Positions 24,763 through 34,761 are shown, counted from the first letter of the stretch. The stretch is DNA of 64,000 nucleotides from Variovorax sp. PBL-E5 (GCF_901827185.1 NZ_LR594673.1:372001-436000), one strand, 5' to 3'. Numbers and translations are program-made. Notes: generated by a model not told the origin, from the sequence alone.

Positions 24763-25674
24763 TCAGCCCAATGCCAGCTTGCCGATGCGCGCAACGATCA
24801 GGTCGTGCAGTGCCTGCGCCGCCAGCGAGAGGCTGCCATCCCGCCGCCTCACCAGGTGCACGGTGCGGGTGAGCGAGGGCAGCGGAAGCGGCCGCGTCGC
24901 CAACGTTTCGCGACGGAAGTGAAACAGCGTCAGGGCCGGCACCACGCTGATGCCGAGGCCCGCTTCGACCAGGCCCATGACCGTCGCCAGATGCTCGACT
25001 TCGAACACCGCGTTGAGCCGCAGCGGATGCAGCGCGGCATCCAGCGACTGGCGCACGCTGCTGTGGCGCGCCATCTGGATGAACGGCCAGGGCGCGATCT
25101 TCTTCATCGTGAGGCGCGTCTCTTTCGCCAGCGGATGGTCGACCCGGCAAACCAGATGAAAGCGGTCCGAGCACAGCTTGCGGCTGCGCAGATCGCTGGC
25201 CGCCGCAGTGGCGCCCGACGCGGCCAGCGCAAAGTCCACCTCGCCGTTGCGCACCATGGCGACGCAGGCGTCGGACAGCGCGTCGCGCAGGTCGAGCGTG
25301 ATGCCCGGCCACGCCGTCATGAACTCGGCGAACACCGCCGGCAGCCAGCCGGCTGCCAGCGAGGGCAAGGCCGCCACCCGCACGCGGCCCTTGCGAAGTT
25401 CGACGTGGCTCGCCAGGCTTTCGAATGCGCTGCCCATGTCCTCCAGCAGCCGGCGCGCGGAATCCTCGAACAGGGAACCCTCCGGCGTGAGGTGCACGCT
25501 GCGCGTGTCGCGGTCGAACAGGCGGGCGCCCATCGTTTCCTCGAGGGCCCGAATGAGCGCGCTGAACGCGGGCTGCGACAGGTGGCAGGTCTGTGCGGCG
25601 CGCGTGAAGCTGCGCTGATCGGCCAGTGCAACGAAGGCGCGAAGCTGCCGGGCGGAGAGGTCGGGATGCTTCAT
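24763..25674 (-). CDS. LysR-family regulator divergent from the AtuA-like genes
   Basis: 303 residues with a canonical N-terminal helix-turn-helix (LRAFVALADQRSFTRAAQTCHLSQPAFSALIRALEE, residues 11-46) and an effector domain ending near residue 295. It is divergent from the AtuA-type gene with an 88-base gap that contains an inverted repeat overlapping a -35-like box, the classic LysR arrangement. It probably controls the AtuA pair and the Bug receptor. Confidence 0.92.
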   Translation of the reverse strand: MKHPDLSARQLRAFVALADQRSFTRAAQTCHLSQPAFSALIRALEETMGARLFDRDTRSVHLTPEGSLFEDSARRLLEDMGSAFESLASHVELRKGRVRVAALPSLAAGWLPAVFAEFMTAWPGITLDLRDALSDACVAMVRNGEVDFALAASGATAAASDLRSRKLCSDRFHLVCRVDHPLAKETRLTMKKIAPWPFIQMARHSSVRQSLDAALHPLRLNAVFEVEHLATVMGLVEAGLGISVVPALTLFHFRRETLATRPLPLPSLTRTVHLVRRRDGSLSLAAQALHDLIVARIGKLALG

Positions 25675-25710
25675 GGCGGTCGTGGTTGCTTATCCGTGCT
25701 TTGGATCAGT

Positions 25711-25756
25711 CGATCCGAAGTTTCGATTTTACGGATCGGCCTCGGGCGCCTACAGT
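25711..25756 (+). promoter_or_regulatory. Promoter with LysR-type inverted repeat
   Basis: CGATCCG (25711-25717) and CGGATCG (25732-25738) form a perfect 7-base inverted repeat. It overlaps a -35-like TTTACG (25728-25733), which lies 17 bases from a -10-like TACAGT (25751-25756). The -10 ends 6 bases before the ATG of the AtuA-like gene, so the transcript may be leaderless. Confidence 0.55.
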
Positions 25757-25762
25757 CCGCGC

Positions 25763-27139
25763 ATGAACACGCCCCAGCGACCCCCGTTGCTCATCGGCTG
25801 CGCGGCCGGCTTCTCCGGCGACCGGACCGACGCCGCCGGCCCGGTGGTCGACACGCTGATCGCGCGGCTGGCCCAAGGCCCCGCCGCACAACGCGCCTTT
25901 CTCATCTTCGAGACGCTGGCCGAGCGCACGCTGGCGCTGGCGCAGTTGCGCCGGCGCGCCGATCCCGAATCGGGCTACGAGCCCCTGCTCGACGACATGC
26001 TGCGGCCGGTGCTCGGGCGCTGCCTGGCGCACGGCATCCGCATCGTGAGCAACTTCGGCGCCGCCCATCCGCGCGCCGCGGCGCGCCACATCGCGCGCAT
26101 CGCTCGCGAGCTCGGGCATGCCGTGCCCCGGATCGCCGTCGTCGAAGGCGACGACCTCGCGTCGCCGGCGCAGCGCGCACTGCTGCACGATCAGCTCGGC
26201 GATCGGCTCGACGGCTTGCGCATCGTGAGCGCCAACGCGTACATCGGCGCCGAGCCGATCGCGGCCGCACTGGACGCCGGCGCGCAGATCGTGGTGTGCG
26301 GCCGCGTGGCCGACCCGTCGCTCACGGTCGGCCCGGCGATGTCGCACTTCGGCTGGCGAAGCGACGACTGGACCTCGCTCGGCCGCGCCACCATGGCGGG
26401 CCACCTGCTCGAATGCGGTGTGCAGGTGTGCGGCGGCTATTTCGCGGACCCCGGCTTCAAGGACGTGCCGGGCCTGGCGCGCGTGGGCTTCCCCATCGCC
26501 GAGATCGAGGCCGACGGCCAGTGCGTGATCGGCAAGGCCGACGGCACCGGCGGTCTGGTCAGCGCCGCGACGGTCAAGGAACAACTGCTGTACGAGGTGC
26601 ACGACCCGGCCGCCTACCTGACGCCCGACGTGGTGGCCGACATCAGCGAGGCCGAGGTGCAGACGCAAGGCGACGATCGCGTTCGCCTCGCCGGGGTGCA
26701 GGGGCATGCCAGGCCGAGCCACTACAAGGTGAACGTCTGCCACGAAGGCGGCTGGCTCGCGGAGAGCGAGATCTCCTATGCCGGCGCCCGCGCCGAAGCG
26801 CGCGCGAGGCTCGCGGCCGACATCCTGCGCAGCCGCCTGCCCGGCTTCCGCTTGCGCGTGGACCTGGTCGGCGCGCTCAGCCTCTTCGGCGACGATGCCG
26901 GGCGCGCGCTGGCGGCGATGCCGGACTCGGGCGCGCGCGACGTGCGGCTGCGCGTTGCCGCGACGCATGCCGACCGCGGCGAGGCCGAACGGCTCGGGCG
27001 CGAAGTCACGGCGCTCTACACCTGCGGGCCCGCCGGCGGCGGCGGTGTGCGCAGCATGCTCACGCCCCGGCTCAGCACGATCTCGTGCCTGCTGCCGCGC
27101 GACGCGGTGCCGGCGCGTTTCGAGATGGTGGAGGGATGA
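25763..27139 (+). CDS. AtuA-family (DUF1446) protein
   Basis: 458 residues of the acyclic terpene utilization AtuA/DUF1446 family. Blocks include LLIGCAAGFSGDRTDAAGPVV at the start, GIRIVSNFGAAHPRAAA near residue 90, NAYIGAEPIAAALDAGAQIVVCGRVADPSL, ECGVQVCGGYFADPG and a PSHYKVNVCH segment. In citronellol/geranyl degradation AtuA is needed but its reaction is unresolved. Here the C-terminal domain is encoded separately by the next gene. The start follows the divergent promoter directly with no Shine-Dalgarno. With no other atu genes near, the substrate is unlikely to be a terpene. Confidence 0.86.
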   Translation: MNTPQRPPLLIGCAAGFSGDRTDAAGPVVDTLIARLAQGPAAQRAFLIFETLAERTLALAQLRRRADPESGYEPLLDDMLRPVLGRCLAHGIRIVSNFGAAHPRAAARHIARIARELGHAVPRIAVVEGDDLASPAQRALLHDQLGDRLDGLRIVSANAYIGAEPIAAALDAGAQIVVCGRVADPSLTVGPAMSHFGWRSDDWTSLGRATMAGHLLECGVQVCGGYFADPGFKDVPGLARVGFPIAEIEADGQCVIGKADGTGGLVSAATVKEQLLYEVHDPAAYLTPDVVADISEAEVQTQGDDRVRLAGVQGHARPSHYKVNVCHEGGWLAESEISYAGARAEARARLAADILRSRLPGFRLRVDLVGALSLFGDDAGRALAAMPDSGARDVRLRVAATHADRGEAERLGREVTALYTCGPAGGGGVRSMLTPRLSTISCLLPRDAVPARFEMVEG

Positions 27140-27141
27140 CC

Positions 27142-27501
27142 ATGGCCCACACCGTCCCGCTCTTTCGCGCCGCGCACGGACGCACCGGCGACAAGGGCGA
27201 TCGCTCCAACATCAGCGTGATCGCCTGGCATCCGGCGCTCTATCCGCTGCTGGTCGCGCAACTGACGCCCGACGTCGTCGCCGACCAGTTCCGCTACCGC
27301 ATGCCCAGCCGGGTGCAGCGCTTCCTGCTGCCGAAGCTGCACGCCATGAACTTCGTTCTCGATGCGGTGCTCGACGGCGGCGTCAACGACGCGCTCAACC
27401 TCGACACGCACGGCAAGGCGCTGTCCTTCCTGCTGCTCGATCTGCCGATCGATGTGCCGCGCGATCTCGAACACCTGCTCGCCGGACCCGCCGGGCGCTG
27501 A
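27142..27501 (+). CDS. AtuA-associated small domain protein
   Basis: 119 residues. The opening HTVPLFRAAHGRTGDKGDRSNISVIAWHP is the hallmark of the small domain that follows DUF1446 in AtuA proteins; here it is a separate gene. GGAGGG lies 6 bases before ATG 27142. An alternative ATG at 27136 overlaps the previous stop (ATGA) but sits on the ribosome site. It is presumably an obligate partner of the preceding protein. Reaction unknown. Confidence 0.82.
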   Translation: MAHTVPLFRAAHGRTGDKGDRSNISVIAWHPALYPLLVAQLTPDVVADQFRYRMPSRVQRFLLPKLHAMNFVLDAVLDGGVNDALNLDTHGKALSFLLLDLPIDVPRDLEHLLAGPAGR

Positions 27502-27537
27502 TTCTTTTCTTGCCTCATTCCATCAGGAGACACCCCC

Positions 27538-28509
27538 ATGATCCGCTACCGCTCGCTGGCAATGGCCACCGCCATCCTGGCATCCGCAGGACCCCTGCTG
27601 GTGCAGGCACAGGGCTTTCCCGACAAGGCCATCACCTTCGTGGTGCCCTTCGCAGCCGGCACCGCGACCGACCAGATCGCGCGCACCCTGGCCAACGGCG
27701 TCGGGGCCGAGACCAGGCAGCCGGTCATCGTCGACAACAAGGCCGGGGCCAGCGGCTTCATCGCCTCGCAGAACGTCGCCAAGGCCGCGCCCGACGGCTA
27801 CACGGTGCTCATCACGACCAACACCACGCACGCGGCGAACGAGCACCTGTTCAAGAAGCTGCCCTACGATCCGGTGAAGGATTTCGCACCGATCACGGCG
27901 CTCGGCAAGGGCGGGCAGATCATGGTGGTGAGCCCATCGTTTCCGGCAAAGACCGTGGCCGAGTTCGTCGCGCTCGCGAAGAAGGAGCCGGGCAAGTACA
28001 GCTTCGGCAGCGGCAGCTCATCGAGCCGGATGGCGGGCGAACTGCTGCAGCAGATGGCCGGCATCAAGCTGCTGCACGTCCCGTACAAGAGCAACACGCT
28101 GGCCGTGACCGACCTGCTGGGCGGCCAGATCAGCATGATGATCACCGACACCGCGACCGGCCTGCCGCAGGTCAAGGCCGGCAAGCTGCGCGCGCTCGGC
28201 ATGTCCAGCGCCAGGCGATCGCCGCTCGCGCCCGACGTGCCGACGATCTCGGAGGCCGGCGTCAAGGGCTACGAGATGGGCTACTGGTTCGCCGCCTACG
28301 CGCCTGCGCGGACGCCGCCCGCGATGGTGAAGCGGCTGAACGAGCTGCTGGTCAAGGCCGCAAGGAGCGACGCCGCCCGGACCGGCTTCTACGAGCCGAC
28401 CGGCACCGAGGTGTACACCACCTCGCCCGAAGAACTGGCGAAGTTCCAGACCGCCGAATCGCAGAAGTGGGGCCGCATCGTGACGGCCGCGGGCATCGAA
28501 GCCGAGTAG
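27538..28509 (+). CDS. Bug-family periplasmic substrate-binding protein
   Basis: 323 residues with a signal peptide (residues 1-23, cleavage after VQAQG). [43 protein letters not shown] and LLHVPYKSNTLAVTDLLGGQISMMI are family signatures. It follows the AtuA pair by 36 bases on the same strand and likely delivers or senses the substrate of those proteins. No transport membrane genes adjoin. Confidence 0.9.
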   Translation: MIRYRSLAMATAILASAGPLLVQAQGFPDKAITFVVPFAAGTATDQIARTLANGVGAETRQPVIVDNKAGASGFIASQNVAKAAPDGYTVLITTNTTHAANEHLFKKLPYDPVKDFAPITALGKGGQIMVVSPSFPAKTVAEFVALAKKEPGKYSFGSGSSSSRMAGELLQQMAGIKLLHVPYKSNTLAVTDLLGGQISMMITDTATGLPQVKAGKLRALGMSSARRSPLAPDVPTISEAGVKGYEMGYWFAAYAPARTPPAMVKRLNELLVKAARSDAARTGFYEPTGTEVYTTSPEELAKFQTAESQKWGRIVTAAGIEAE

Positions 28510-28535
28510 AGGGCGCTAGGCGCGGGTGCGCCCGC

Positions 28536-29729
28536 CTACGTCGAGACCAGCTCGGACTTGCCGCCCAGGGCCACCCTGAACGCCACGAACGCCGTCAGCG
28601 CGGCCGCCAGCAGCACGGTCGTGGCCGAGCGCGCCGGATCGTCGCCCAACGCGACCAGCAAGGTGCAGACGGCGCCGGTCGCCATCTGCGCGAAGCCGTA
28701 GAGGCCGGCCGCCGATCCCGTCAGCTGCGGGTTCACGCTGATGGCCTTGGTCAATGCAGCCGGGCTGGTGATCCCGGTTCCCAACGTGAACAGGAACATC
28801 CACACCAGGGTGCCGGCCACGTCGAGCCGCCCCAGCAGGACCGTGGCCAGCAACCCGGCAGCGCTGACGATGCTCAGCACATTGCCGGCCAGCATCAGGC
28901 GCTCGACCCCGATCTTTCCGACCATGCGACCGGTGAACGCGTTGCCGAAGCTCATCCCGAAGATGAGCAGGCCGAGGTACAGGCCGACCTCGTGCACCGG
29001 CCGATGCAGGTCGGTGACGAAGATGAAAGGTGCCGCGGCGATGAAGGCATAGACGGCCGTCGTCGCGCACCCTCCTCCGAGCGCGAGGCCGACGAAGCGG
29101 CGCGAGCGCAGCAGCGCGCGGTAGTCGCTCGCCAGCGTTCCGATGCTCAGCGAGCGCCCGGGCGGCGCAGTTTCCGGCAGCAGCTTCCAGGTGATGACCA
29201 GTGTCGCTGCGCCCAGCGCCGCAGTGAGCCAGAAGATGGCGCGCCATCCCAGCGCCGTCGAGACGACGCCGCCGACCATCGGCGACAGTCCGGGACTGAC
29301 CATGATCATCAGATTCATGAGCGCCAGCTGGCGCACCATGTCCTCCGAGTGCGTCGAATCGCGCACGATCGCCCGGCCCAGCGCCAGGCCCGCGCAGCCC
29401 CCGAACGCCTGGACCAGCCGCGCGCCCACCAGCGTGTAGACGCCGGGCGCCAGCGCCGCGGCCAGGCCGCCGGCCGTGTACAGCGCGAGCCCCGCGATCA
29501 GCATCGGCCGCCTGCCGAGGCTGTCGGACATCGGGCCGTAGAAGAGCTGTCCGACGGCCAGTCCGATGATGTAGAAGCTGACCGTCATCTGCATCTGGCC
29601 GACCGGCGCGCGAAGGTCTGCCGTTGCGTAGGGCAGCGCCGGCACGAACATGTGCATGGCCATCGTCCCGCTGATGGTGATGATGACCAGAAGCCAGAGC
29701 GGCGGGCGCTTCGCCGGGGCGAAGGTCAT
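28536..29729 (-). CDS. MFS multidrug transporter, Bcr/CflA type
   Basis: 397 residues with about 12 hydrophobic helices. The loop after helix 2 reads GQLFYGPMSDSLGRRP, the MFS motif A, and LVGARLVQAFGGCAGLALGRAIVRD is motif B of the drug/H+ antiporter 12-helix group. It lies in the inner membrane and exports drugs or metabolites. Its ATG overlaps the stop of the MarR gene by 4 bases, so it is regulated together with it. Substrate not predictable. Confidence 0.9.
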   Translation of the reverse strand: MTFAPAKRPPLWLLVIITISGTMAMHMFVPALPYATADLRAPVGQMQMTVSFYIIGLAVGQLFYGPMSDSLGRRPMLIAGLALYTAGGLAAALAPGVYTLVGARLVQAFGGCAGLALGRAIVRDSTHSEDMVRQLALMNLMIMVSPGLSPMVGGVVSTALGWRAIFWLTAALGAATLVITWKLLPETAPPGRSLSIGTLASDYRALLRSRRFVGLALGGGCATTAVYAFIAAAPFIFVTDLHRPVHEVGLYLGLLIFGMSFGNAFTGRMVGKIGVERLMLAGNVLSIVSAAGLLATVLLGRLDVAGTLVWMFLFTLGTGITSPAALTKAISVNPQLTGSAAGLYGFAQMATGAVCTLLVALGDDPARSATTVLLAAALTAFVAFRVALGGKSELVST

Positions 29730-30181
29730 ACCGACGCCTCTATCGACTCCGAGACCGCCTCGGAAATCCGCACGATCACCGCGAGCGCCGCTTCGAGTTC
29801 CGCAGCCGGAATGACACTGAGCAGCCGCCGGCGCGCGTCAATGGCGACCTTCTCCACTTGCGCCACCACCACCTTGCCGCGCGGCGTCAGCGTGATCGTC
29901 TTGGCACGGCGATCCGCGCCCTCCTGCCGCTCGATGTAGGCGGCCGTCTGCAGGAGATCCAGCAGGCGCACGACCGAGGAACTGTCCAGCCCGAGCGACA
30001 GGGCCAGGTCCTTCTGGCGCAGCGGCTCTTTCGCCCGCGAGACATGCAGCAATGCGAGCCAGGTGGCCTCGGTCATGCCGAGCGGCTGCAGCTCGACATC
30101 CAGCGCGCGGCGCCACAGGCGTGCCAGTTGAGAGACGGCGGTGGGGAAGGAGTTTCGGACCTGGTCGGGGCGCAGCGCCAT
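29726..30181 (-). CDS. MarR-family regulator
   Basis: 151 residues. The winged helix is QKDLALSLGLDSSSVVRLLDLLQTAAYIERQEGADRRAKTITLTPRGK (about 56-105), where the DRR(A)K beta-wing is diagnostic. It overlaps the MFS pump by 4 bases and a 12-base perfect palindrome lies 13 bases upstream of its start, so it probably represses itself and the pump until a ligand binds. Confidence 0.92.
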   Translation of the reverse strand: MALRPDQVRNSFPTAVSQLARLWRRALDVELQPLGMTEATWLALLHVSRAKEPLRQKDLALSLGLDSSSVVRLLDLLQTAAYIERQEGADRRAKTITLTPRGKVVVAQVEKVAIDARRRLLSVIPAAELEAALAVIVRISEAVSESIEASV

Positions 30182-30194
30182 GCATTGGATGGTA

Positions 30195-30206
30195 CATCAA
30201 TTGATG
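30195..30206. promoter_or_regulatory. MarR operator candidate
   Basis: CATCAATTGATG is a perfect 12-base palindrome just upstream of the MarR start, within an AT-rich patch. Its size and symmetry fit MarR-family operators. It would give autoregulation of the MarR-MFS pair. Confidence 0.6.
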
Positions 30207-30262
30207 ACATGCCATCTTTTTCGGCCCACTACTCTCGGGCACGGCGGCCCGGATTCGCCGTG

Positions 30263-30811
30263 TCAGCGCAACGAGACGCGCGCCAGGGTTCGGATGAAGT
30301 GCGGTAGTTCCGGCGTCGGCCTGCGCGGCACCTTGGCCCCGTCGTCGTAGCGCCGCAGCCGCACCGCCTCGGCGGCAAAGGGCTTCTCGATGAAGCGGAC
30401 CGCTTCCTCGGCCGAATAGACGCCGCCCTGCAGTTCGAGGCTGCGCTGCGAGGCGGGCGACAGCGTGCCGTGGTAGCCGGGATCCACCGCGCAAAGGTAG
30501 CGCTTGGCGTCGACGTGCAGGCCGATCGGCTCCAGCACCGCGGCCGGCAGCAGGTGGCGAAGAAAAGGCAGCGCGATGTACTGGTGCAGGTCGTCGCGCG
30601 CCGGCGGCGCGGGCCGATCCGGCTCGGCCGCCAGCAGATGGCCGAGGTCATGCAGCAAGGCCGCGACGACGGTCTCGGGCGTTTCGCCGTTCGCCTCGGC
30701 GAGCTGCGCGCACTGCAGCGCATGGTCGAGCTGGCTGACCGCTTCGCGGCCGTACTGGCGCTGGCCGCGTGTGCCGAGCAGGCTGGCGATTTCGTCGACG
30801 GTCAAAGGCAC
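30263..30811 (-). CDS. Phosphonate operon HDIG-domain oxygenase (PhnZ-like)
   Basis: 182 residues starting at GTG. Y20 and E23, with H30 in QYGREAVSQLDHALQ and H54-D55-H58 in LLHDLGHLL, match PhnZ residues at a constant offset of four. PhnZ is a mixed-valent diiron oxygenase that cleaves 1-hydroxy-2-aminoethylphosphonate. The family name used for this subgroup is phosphonate degradation operons associated HDIG protein. It lies at the end of phnCDE. No phnY hydroxylase is present in the window, so the exact phosphonate is open. Confidence 0.85.
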   Translation of the reverse strand: MPLTVDEIASLLGTRGQRQYGREAVSQLDHALQCAQLAEANGETPETVVAALLHDLGHLLAAEPDRPAPPARDDLHQYIALPFLRHLLPAAVLEPIGLHVDAKRYLCAVDPGYHGTLSPASQRSLELQGGVYSAEEAVRFIEKPFAAEAVRLRRYDDGAKVPRRPTPELPHFIRTLARVSLR

Positions 30812-30824
30812 GGGCGGATCTCTC

Positions 30825-31631
30825 TCAGATGAAAAGCTTTCGGATGCGCGCGGACACGAGGTCGATCGCGCTCACGGTGACGACCACGATGATCATCACC
30901 GCGCAGGTTTCGGCGTACTGGAAGCCGCGGATGATTTCCCACAGCACGACACCGATGCCGCCCGCGCCGACCATGCCCACCACGGTGGCCGAGCGCACGT
31001 TCGACTCGAAGCGGTACAGCGCATACGAGATCCACAGCGGAATCACCTGCGGGATCACGCCGTAGATGATCTCGTGCAGCGCGCTGGCGCCGGTCGAGCG
31101 GATGCCCTCGACCGGCTGCGGATCGATCGCCTCCACGGCCTCGGCGAAGAGCTTGGCCAGCACGCCGGTGGTGTGCACCCACAGCGCCAGCACGCCGGCG
31201 AACGGGCCCAGGCCGACGGCGACCACGAACAGCATCGCGAACACCATCTCGTTGATGGCGCGGCAGTTGTCCATCAGGCGGCGCATCGGCTGGTAGACCC
31301 ACCACGGCACGATGTTGGCCGAGGCCAGCAGCGCCATCGGCACCGCGGTGACGACCGCGAGCGCCGTGCCCCAGAGCGCGATCTCCAGCGTGACCACCAT
31401 CTCTTCCACGTACATCCGCCACTGCGTGAAGTTGGGCGGAAAGAACTCGGCCGCGTAGGTCGCCATGTTGCCCGAGTCGCGCCAGAGGTCGAGCGGCCGC
31501 ATGTCGGCGCCCTTCCACGATGCAACCAGCAGCGCCAGCAGGATGGCCCAGCCGAACTGCGCGGCCAGGCTGCGCCGCGGCGCCGCCATGACCGCGAGCG
31601 CGGGACGCGGGGTGAGAACGGTCGGTTGCAT
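30825..31631 (-). CDS. phnE: Phosphonate ABC transporter permease
   Basis: 268 residues with about six membrane helices. The EAA-loop region reads [44 protein letters not shown], typical of PhnE. It forms the inner-membrane channel with PhnC and PhnD. It follows phnD by 37 bases. It is a single intact permease, unlike the split phnE of Escherichia coli K-12. Confidence 0.94.
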   Translation of the reverse strand: MQPTVLTPRPALAVMAAPRRSLAAQFGWAILLALLVASWKGADMRPLDLWRDSGNMATYAAEFFPPNFTQWRMYVEEMVVTLEIALWGTALAVVTAVPMALLASANIVPWWVYQPMRRLMDNCRAINEMVFAMLFVVAVGLGPFAGVLALWVHTTGVLAKLFAEAVEAIDPQPVEGIRSTGASALHEIIYGVIPQVIPLWISYALYRFESNVRSATVVGMVGAGGIGVVLWEIIRGFQYAETCAVMIIVVVTVSAIDLVSARIRKLFI

Positions 31632-31668
31632 GGCGATGGCTGCGGTCGTGCGGTGCGGCGTGCGTGGC

Positions 31669-32619
31669 TCAGTTCAGGGCGGCGAGCTTCTTGTCGATCT
31701 CGGCGATGCGCGCCTTCTTGTCGTCCTCGCTCACGGCCGCGTCGACTTCGAGCTTGGTGCGCTGGCCGAACAGGTCGAGCTGGCGGATCGGCAGCAGTTG
31801 CTTGTCGCTGGAAGCCTTGAAGCCCGAGAGCTTCGACAGTTTCATCAGCACTTCCTTCTCATGCGCGTCGGTCTTGCCGTAGTTGTAGAAGAAGTTCTTG
31901 ATCTTGGTCTTGGTCGCCTCGGGCACATCCTTGCGCATGACCAGCGGGTCCAGGGGGATCAGCGGCGAGGTCCAGACGATCTTGATGTCCTTGAACTTCT
32001 CGGGGAAGTGCTCCTTGATCTTCTCCATGTTCTCGCTGTTGTTGGTCGCCACGTCGACCTGCTTGTTGGCCACGGCCAGCGCGTTGGCTTCGTGGTTGGA
32101 GCTGCGCGTGACCTTGAAGAGGGTCTTGGCGTCGAGGTGGTTCTTGGCGAACACGTAGTAGCCCGGAACGAGGTAGCCCGAGGTCGAGTTCGGATCGCCG
32201 TTGCCGAAGCTCAGGTTCTTGGCGTTCTTGAGCACGTCGTCGAGCGTGTTGAGCGGGCTGTCGCGGTTGACGATCAGGTGCGAGTAGTAGCCCTCGGTGC
32301 CGTCGGCATTGACCATCTGCGCGAACACCTCGCCATTGGCGCGGTCCACCGCTTCCATGGCCGACTTGTTGCCGAACCAGCCGAGCTGCACCTTGTTGAA
32401 ACGCATCGCCTCGATCACGCCGGCATAGTCCGATGCGAAGAAGGGCGTGACCTTCAGGCCGGTCTGCCTGCTCATGTCGTCGAGCAGCGGCTGCCAGACC
32501 TGCTTGAGGCTTTGCGAGGTCTCGGTCGAGATGATGCTGAAGTTGATGCTGTCGGCCTGCGCGAAAGCGCCTGTCATGCAAAAGCCGATGGCCACGGCCG
32601 CGCACAGTTTCTTGATCAT
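31669..32619 (-). CDS. phnD: Phosphonate-binding periplasmic protein
   Basis: 316 residues with a signal peptide (about 1-20, cleavage near AFAQA). [57 protein letters not shown] and [19 protein letters not shown] are PhnD signatures that line the phosphonate pocket. It captures phosphonates for the PhnCE transporter. The ATG at 32619 is the only start giving a signal peptide. Confidence 0.95.
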   Translation of the reverse strand: MIKKLCAAVAIGFCMTGAFAQADSINFSIISTETSQSLKQVWQPLLDDMSRQTGLKVTPFFASDYAGVIEAMRFNKVQLGWFGNKSAMEAVDRANGEVFAQMVNADGTEGYYSHLIVNRDSPLNTLDDVLKNAKNLSFGNGDPNSTSGYLVPGYYVFAKNHLDAKTLFKVTRSSNHEANALAVANKQVDVATNNSENMEKIKEHFPEKFKDIKIVWTSPLIPLDPLVMRKDVPEATKTKIKNFFYNYGKTDAHEKEVLMKLSKLSGFKASSDKQLLPIRQLDLFGQRTKLEVDAAVSEDDKKARIAEIDKKLAALN

Positions 32620-32648
32620 GGAAAACTCCGAAGGTTGGGTAGGAAAAA

Positions 32649-33509
32649 TCAGGCGGCCTGGGCCGCGGGCATCGGGCGCAGTGCCGACGGCAGCACGTGC
32701 ACATTGGCGCCGTCCTGCGGCCGCATCGGCGGCGCGAGCAGTTCTTCGGCCTGCACGCCGTAGAGCTTGTGCAGCAGCGCCGGCGTCAGCGCCGAGGAGG
32801 CCCCGTCGAACACCACCTGGCCCTGGTTGAGTGCGACGACGCGCGGGCAGTACTTCATCGCCATGTCGACCTGGTGCAGCGAGACGATCACGGTGCAGCG
32901 GTCTTCGCGGTTGATGCGCGCGAGGATCTCCATCACGTTGCGCGAGGACTCGGGGTCGAGCGAAGCGATCGGCTCGTCGGCCAGCACCACCCGGGCGCCC
33001 TGCACCAGCGCGCGGGCGATCGCGGCGCGCTGCTGCTGTCCGCCCGACAGCGTCGAGGCGCGCTGCGCATGGCAGTCGGCGATGCCGACACGCGTCAGCG
33101 CTTCGAGCGCGCGGACGCGCTCCTCGGCCGTGAACGCGCGCAGCCAGCCGCGCCACCACGGCGTGCGGTGCAGCGAGCCGACCAGCACGTTCACCAGCAC
33201 CGGCAGCCGCGCCACCAGGTTGAACTGCTGGAACACGAAGCCGACCTGCGCGCGCACCTTGCGGATGTCGCGGTGGATGCGCCCGCCCTGCTGCACGCGG
33301 CGGCCGTCGATCTCGACCAGCGACTCGCTCCCGCCGTCCGCGGTCACCAGGCCGGCGAGATGGCGCAGCAGCGTGGACTTGCCGGAGCCCGAGGCGCCGA
33401 TCAGCGCCACCATCTCGCCACGCTGCACATTGAGATTGACGTCGCGCAGTGCGTGCCGGCCGTTGGCGAAATGCTTGTTGAGCTGGCGGATGCGCAGGAT
33501 GGTTTCCAT
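32649..33509 (-). CDS. phnC: Phosphonate ABC transporter ATP-binding protein
   Basis: 286 residues. Walker [10 protein letters not shown]-loop FVFQQFNLV, signature [15 protein letters not shown] and Walker [14 protein letters not shown] are intact. It energises uptake through PhnE. ATG 33509 is chosen; a TTG at 33533 would overlap the operator-like repeat. It begins a second phn transcription unit, 94 bases after phnM, with a PhnF-type site just upstream. Confidence 0.95.
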   Translation of the reverse strand: METILRIRQLNKHFANGRHALRDVNLNVQRGEMVALIGASGSGKSTLLRHLAGLVTADGGSESLVEIDGRRVQQGGRIHRDIRKVRAQVGFVFQQFNLVARLPVLVNVLVGSLHRTPWWRGWLRAFTAEERVRALEALTRVGIADCHAQRASTLSGGQQQRAAIARALVQGARVVLADEPIASLDPESSRNVMEILARINREDRCTVIVSLHQVDMAMKYCPRVVALNQGQVVFDGASSALTPALLHKLYGVQAEELLAPPMRPQDGANVHVLPSALRPMPAAQAA

Positions 33510-33520
33510 GGAATTCCCAA

Positions 33521-33534
33521 GTCGTCTAGACAAC
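33521..33534. promoter_or_regulatory. PhnF-type operator before phnC
   Basis: GTCGTCTAGACAAC is a near-perfect 14-base inverted repeat 11 bases upstream of phnC. It shares the pattern T-N-GT-N-TAGAC-AA with the site at 39435-39446 before phnG and with the known PhnF-type half-site spacing. It suggests joint control of uptake and cleavage genes. Confidence 0.6.
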
Positions 33535-33603
33535 AGGAGTCTGAAGAAAAGGCATGACCGCCCGTTGACAGGACGGCGACGTGCAGATGTCAGCGCGCGG
33601 CGC

Positions 33604-34761
33604 TCAGAGCACGCGCCGCCCTTCGCGCCAGACGCTGCGCACCACGGCGTGGCGCGCGCCGCCCGGAAGCTCGGTCATGCGCACCTGCACGAGGTCGGCG
33701 CGCAGGCCGGGCGCGATCGCGCCGCGGTCGGGCAGGCCGGTGGCGCGCGCCGGCGCGCTCGTGACTGTCGCCACCGCCTGCGGCAGTGTGTAGATGCCGT
33801 CGTCCACCAGCCGCATCACCGCGCTCAGCAGGCTGCTCGGCACGTAGTCGGAGGACAGGATGTCGAGCAATCCGTGGCGTGCCAGTTCGGCGGCCGCGAC
33901 GTTGCCCGAATGCGAGCCGCCGCGCACCACGTTCGGCCCGCCCATGATGGTCGAGAGCCCGCGCTCGCGCGCCGCCCGCGCGGCCGCCATCGTGGTCGGG
34001 AATTCCGACATGCTGGCGCCTTCCGCATGCGCCTGCTCGACATGCGCGACCGTGGTGTCGTCGTGGCTCGCGAGCGCGATACCGTGCGTGCGGCAGTAAT
34101 CGACGAAGTGGCGGCGGTGCGGCTCGGCATAGCGCGCCTGCTGCTCCCCGGCCTCAGCCACGCGGCGCTCGAATTTCTCGTGGCTCCAGCCCTTCTTGCC
34201 GGTGTAGTAGATGCGCGCGATGTCGATGTTCTCCCACTGGCGCTGGCCCGGCGTATGGTCCATCAGCGAGAGCATCGACAGCCGCGGGTGCGCATGGAAG
34301 GGCTCGAACAGCGCGACCGTGTTGGGCGCCGGCAGCTCGCAGCGCACGTGCAGCCGGTGGTCGGCGCGCAGCAGGTCCTGCACGATGCAGGTGTCGAGCG
34401 TGCCGAGCACCTTGTCCCAGGTGCTGCCGCGCAGGCTTTCGGTATCGGCCTCGCCGACGCCCAGCGCGTCGAACACGGTCGTGATGCCGGCCGCGGCGAC
34501 CTCGGCATCGTGCGCGAGCAGCGCCGGCAGCTCGGCCCACTGCACCTTCGGCCGCGGCATCAGGTGGCGCTCGAAGTTGTCGGTGTGGACCTCGACCAGT
34601 CCGGGCAGCAAGTAGTCGCCCTCCATGTCGATCGCCGACGCGACGGCGGTGTGGCCGTGGTCGAGCCGCGCGATGCGGCCGTCGACCACCGACACACTGC
34701 CCCGGACCATCTCCTGCGGCAGCACGATGCAGGCGTTGCTGAAAACTGCGTTGGCGTTCAT
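33604..34761 (-). CDS. phnM: Alpha-D-ribose 1-methylphosphonate 5-triphosphate diphosphatase
   Basis: 385 residues, amidohydrolase family. [17 protein letters not shown] carries the metal-binding HxD near residue 60. Later [19 protein letters not shown] and SDYVPSSLL supply further ligands. It removes pyrophosphate from ribose-methylphosphonate triphosphate before C-P cleavage. Its ATG overlaps phnL by 4 bases. Confidence 0.95.
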   Translation of the reverse strand: MNANAVFSNACIVLPQEMVRGSVSVVDGRIARLDHGHTAVASAIDMEGDYLLPGLVEVHTDNFERHLMPRPKVQWAELPALLAHDAEVAAAGITTVFDALGVGEADTESLRGSTWDKVLGTLDTCIVQDLLRADHRLHVRCELPAPNTVALFEPFHAHPRLSMLSLMDHTPGQRQWENIDIARIYYTGKKGWSHEKFERRVAEAGEQQARYAEPHRRHFVDYCRTHGIALASHDDTTVAHVEQAHAEGASMSEFPTTMAAARAARERGLSTIMGGPNVVRGGSHSGNVAAAELARHGLLDILSSDYVPSSLLSAVMRLVDDGIYTLPQAVATVTSAPARATGLPDRGAIAPGLRADLVQVRMTELPGGARHAVVRSVWREGRRVL

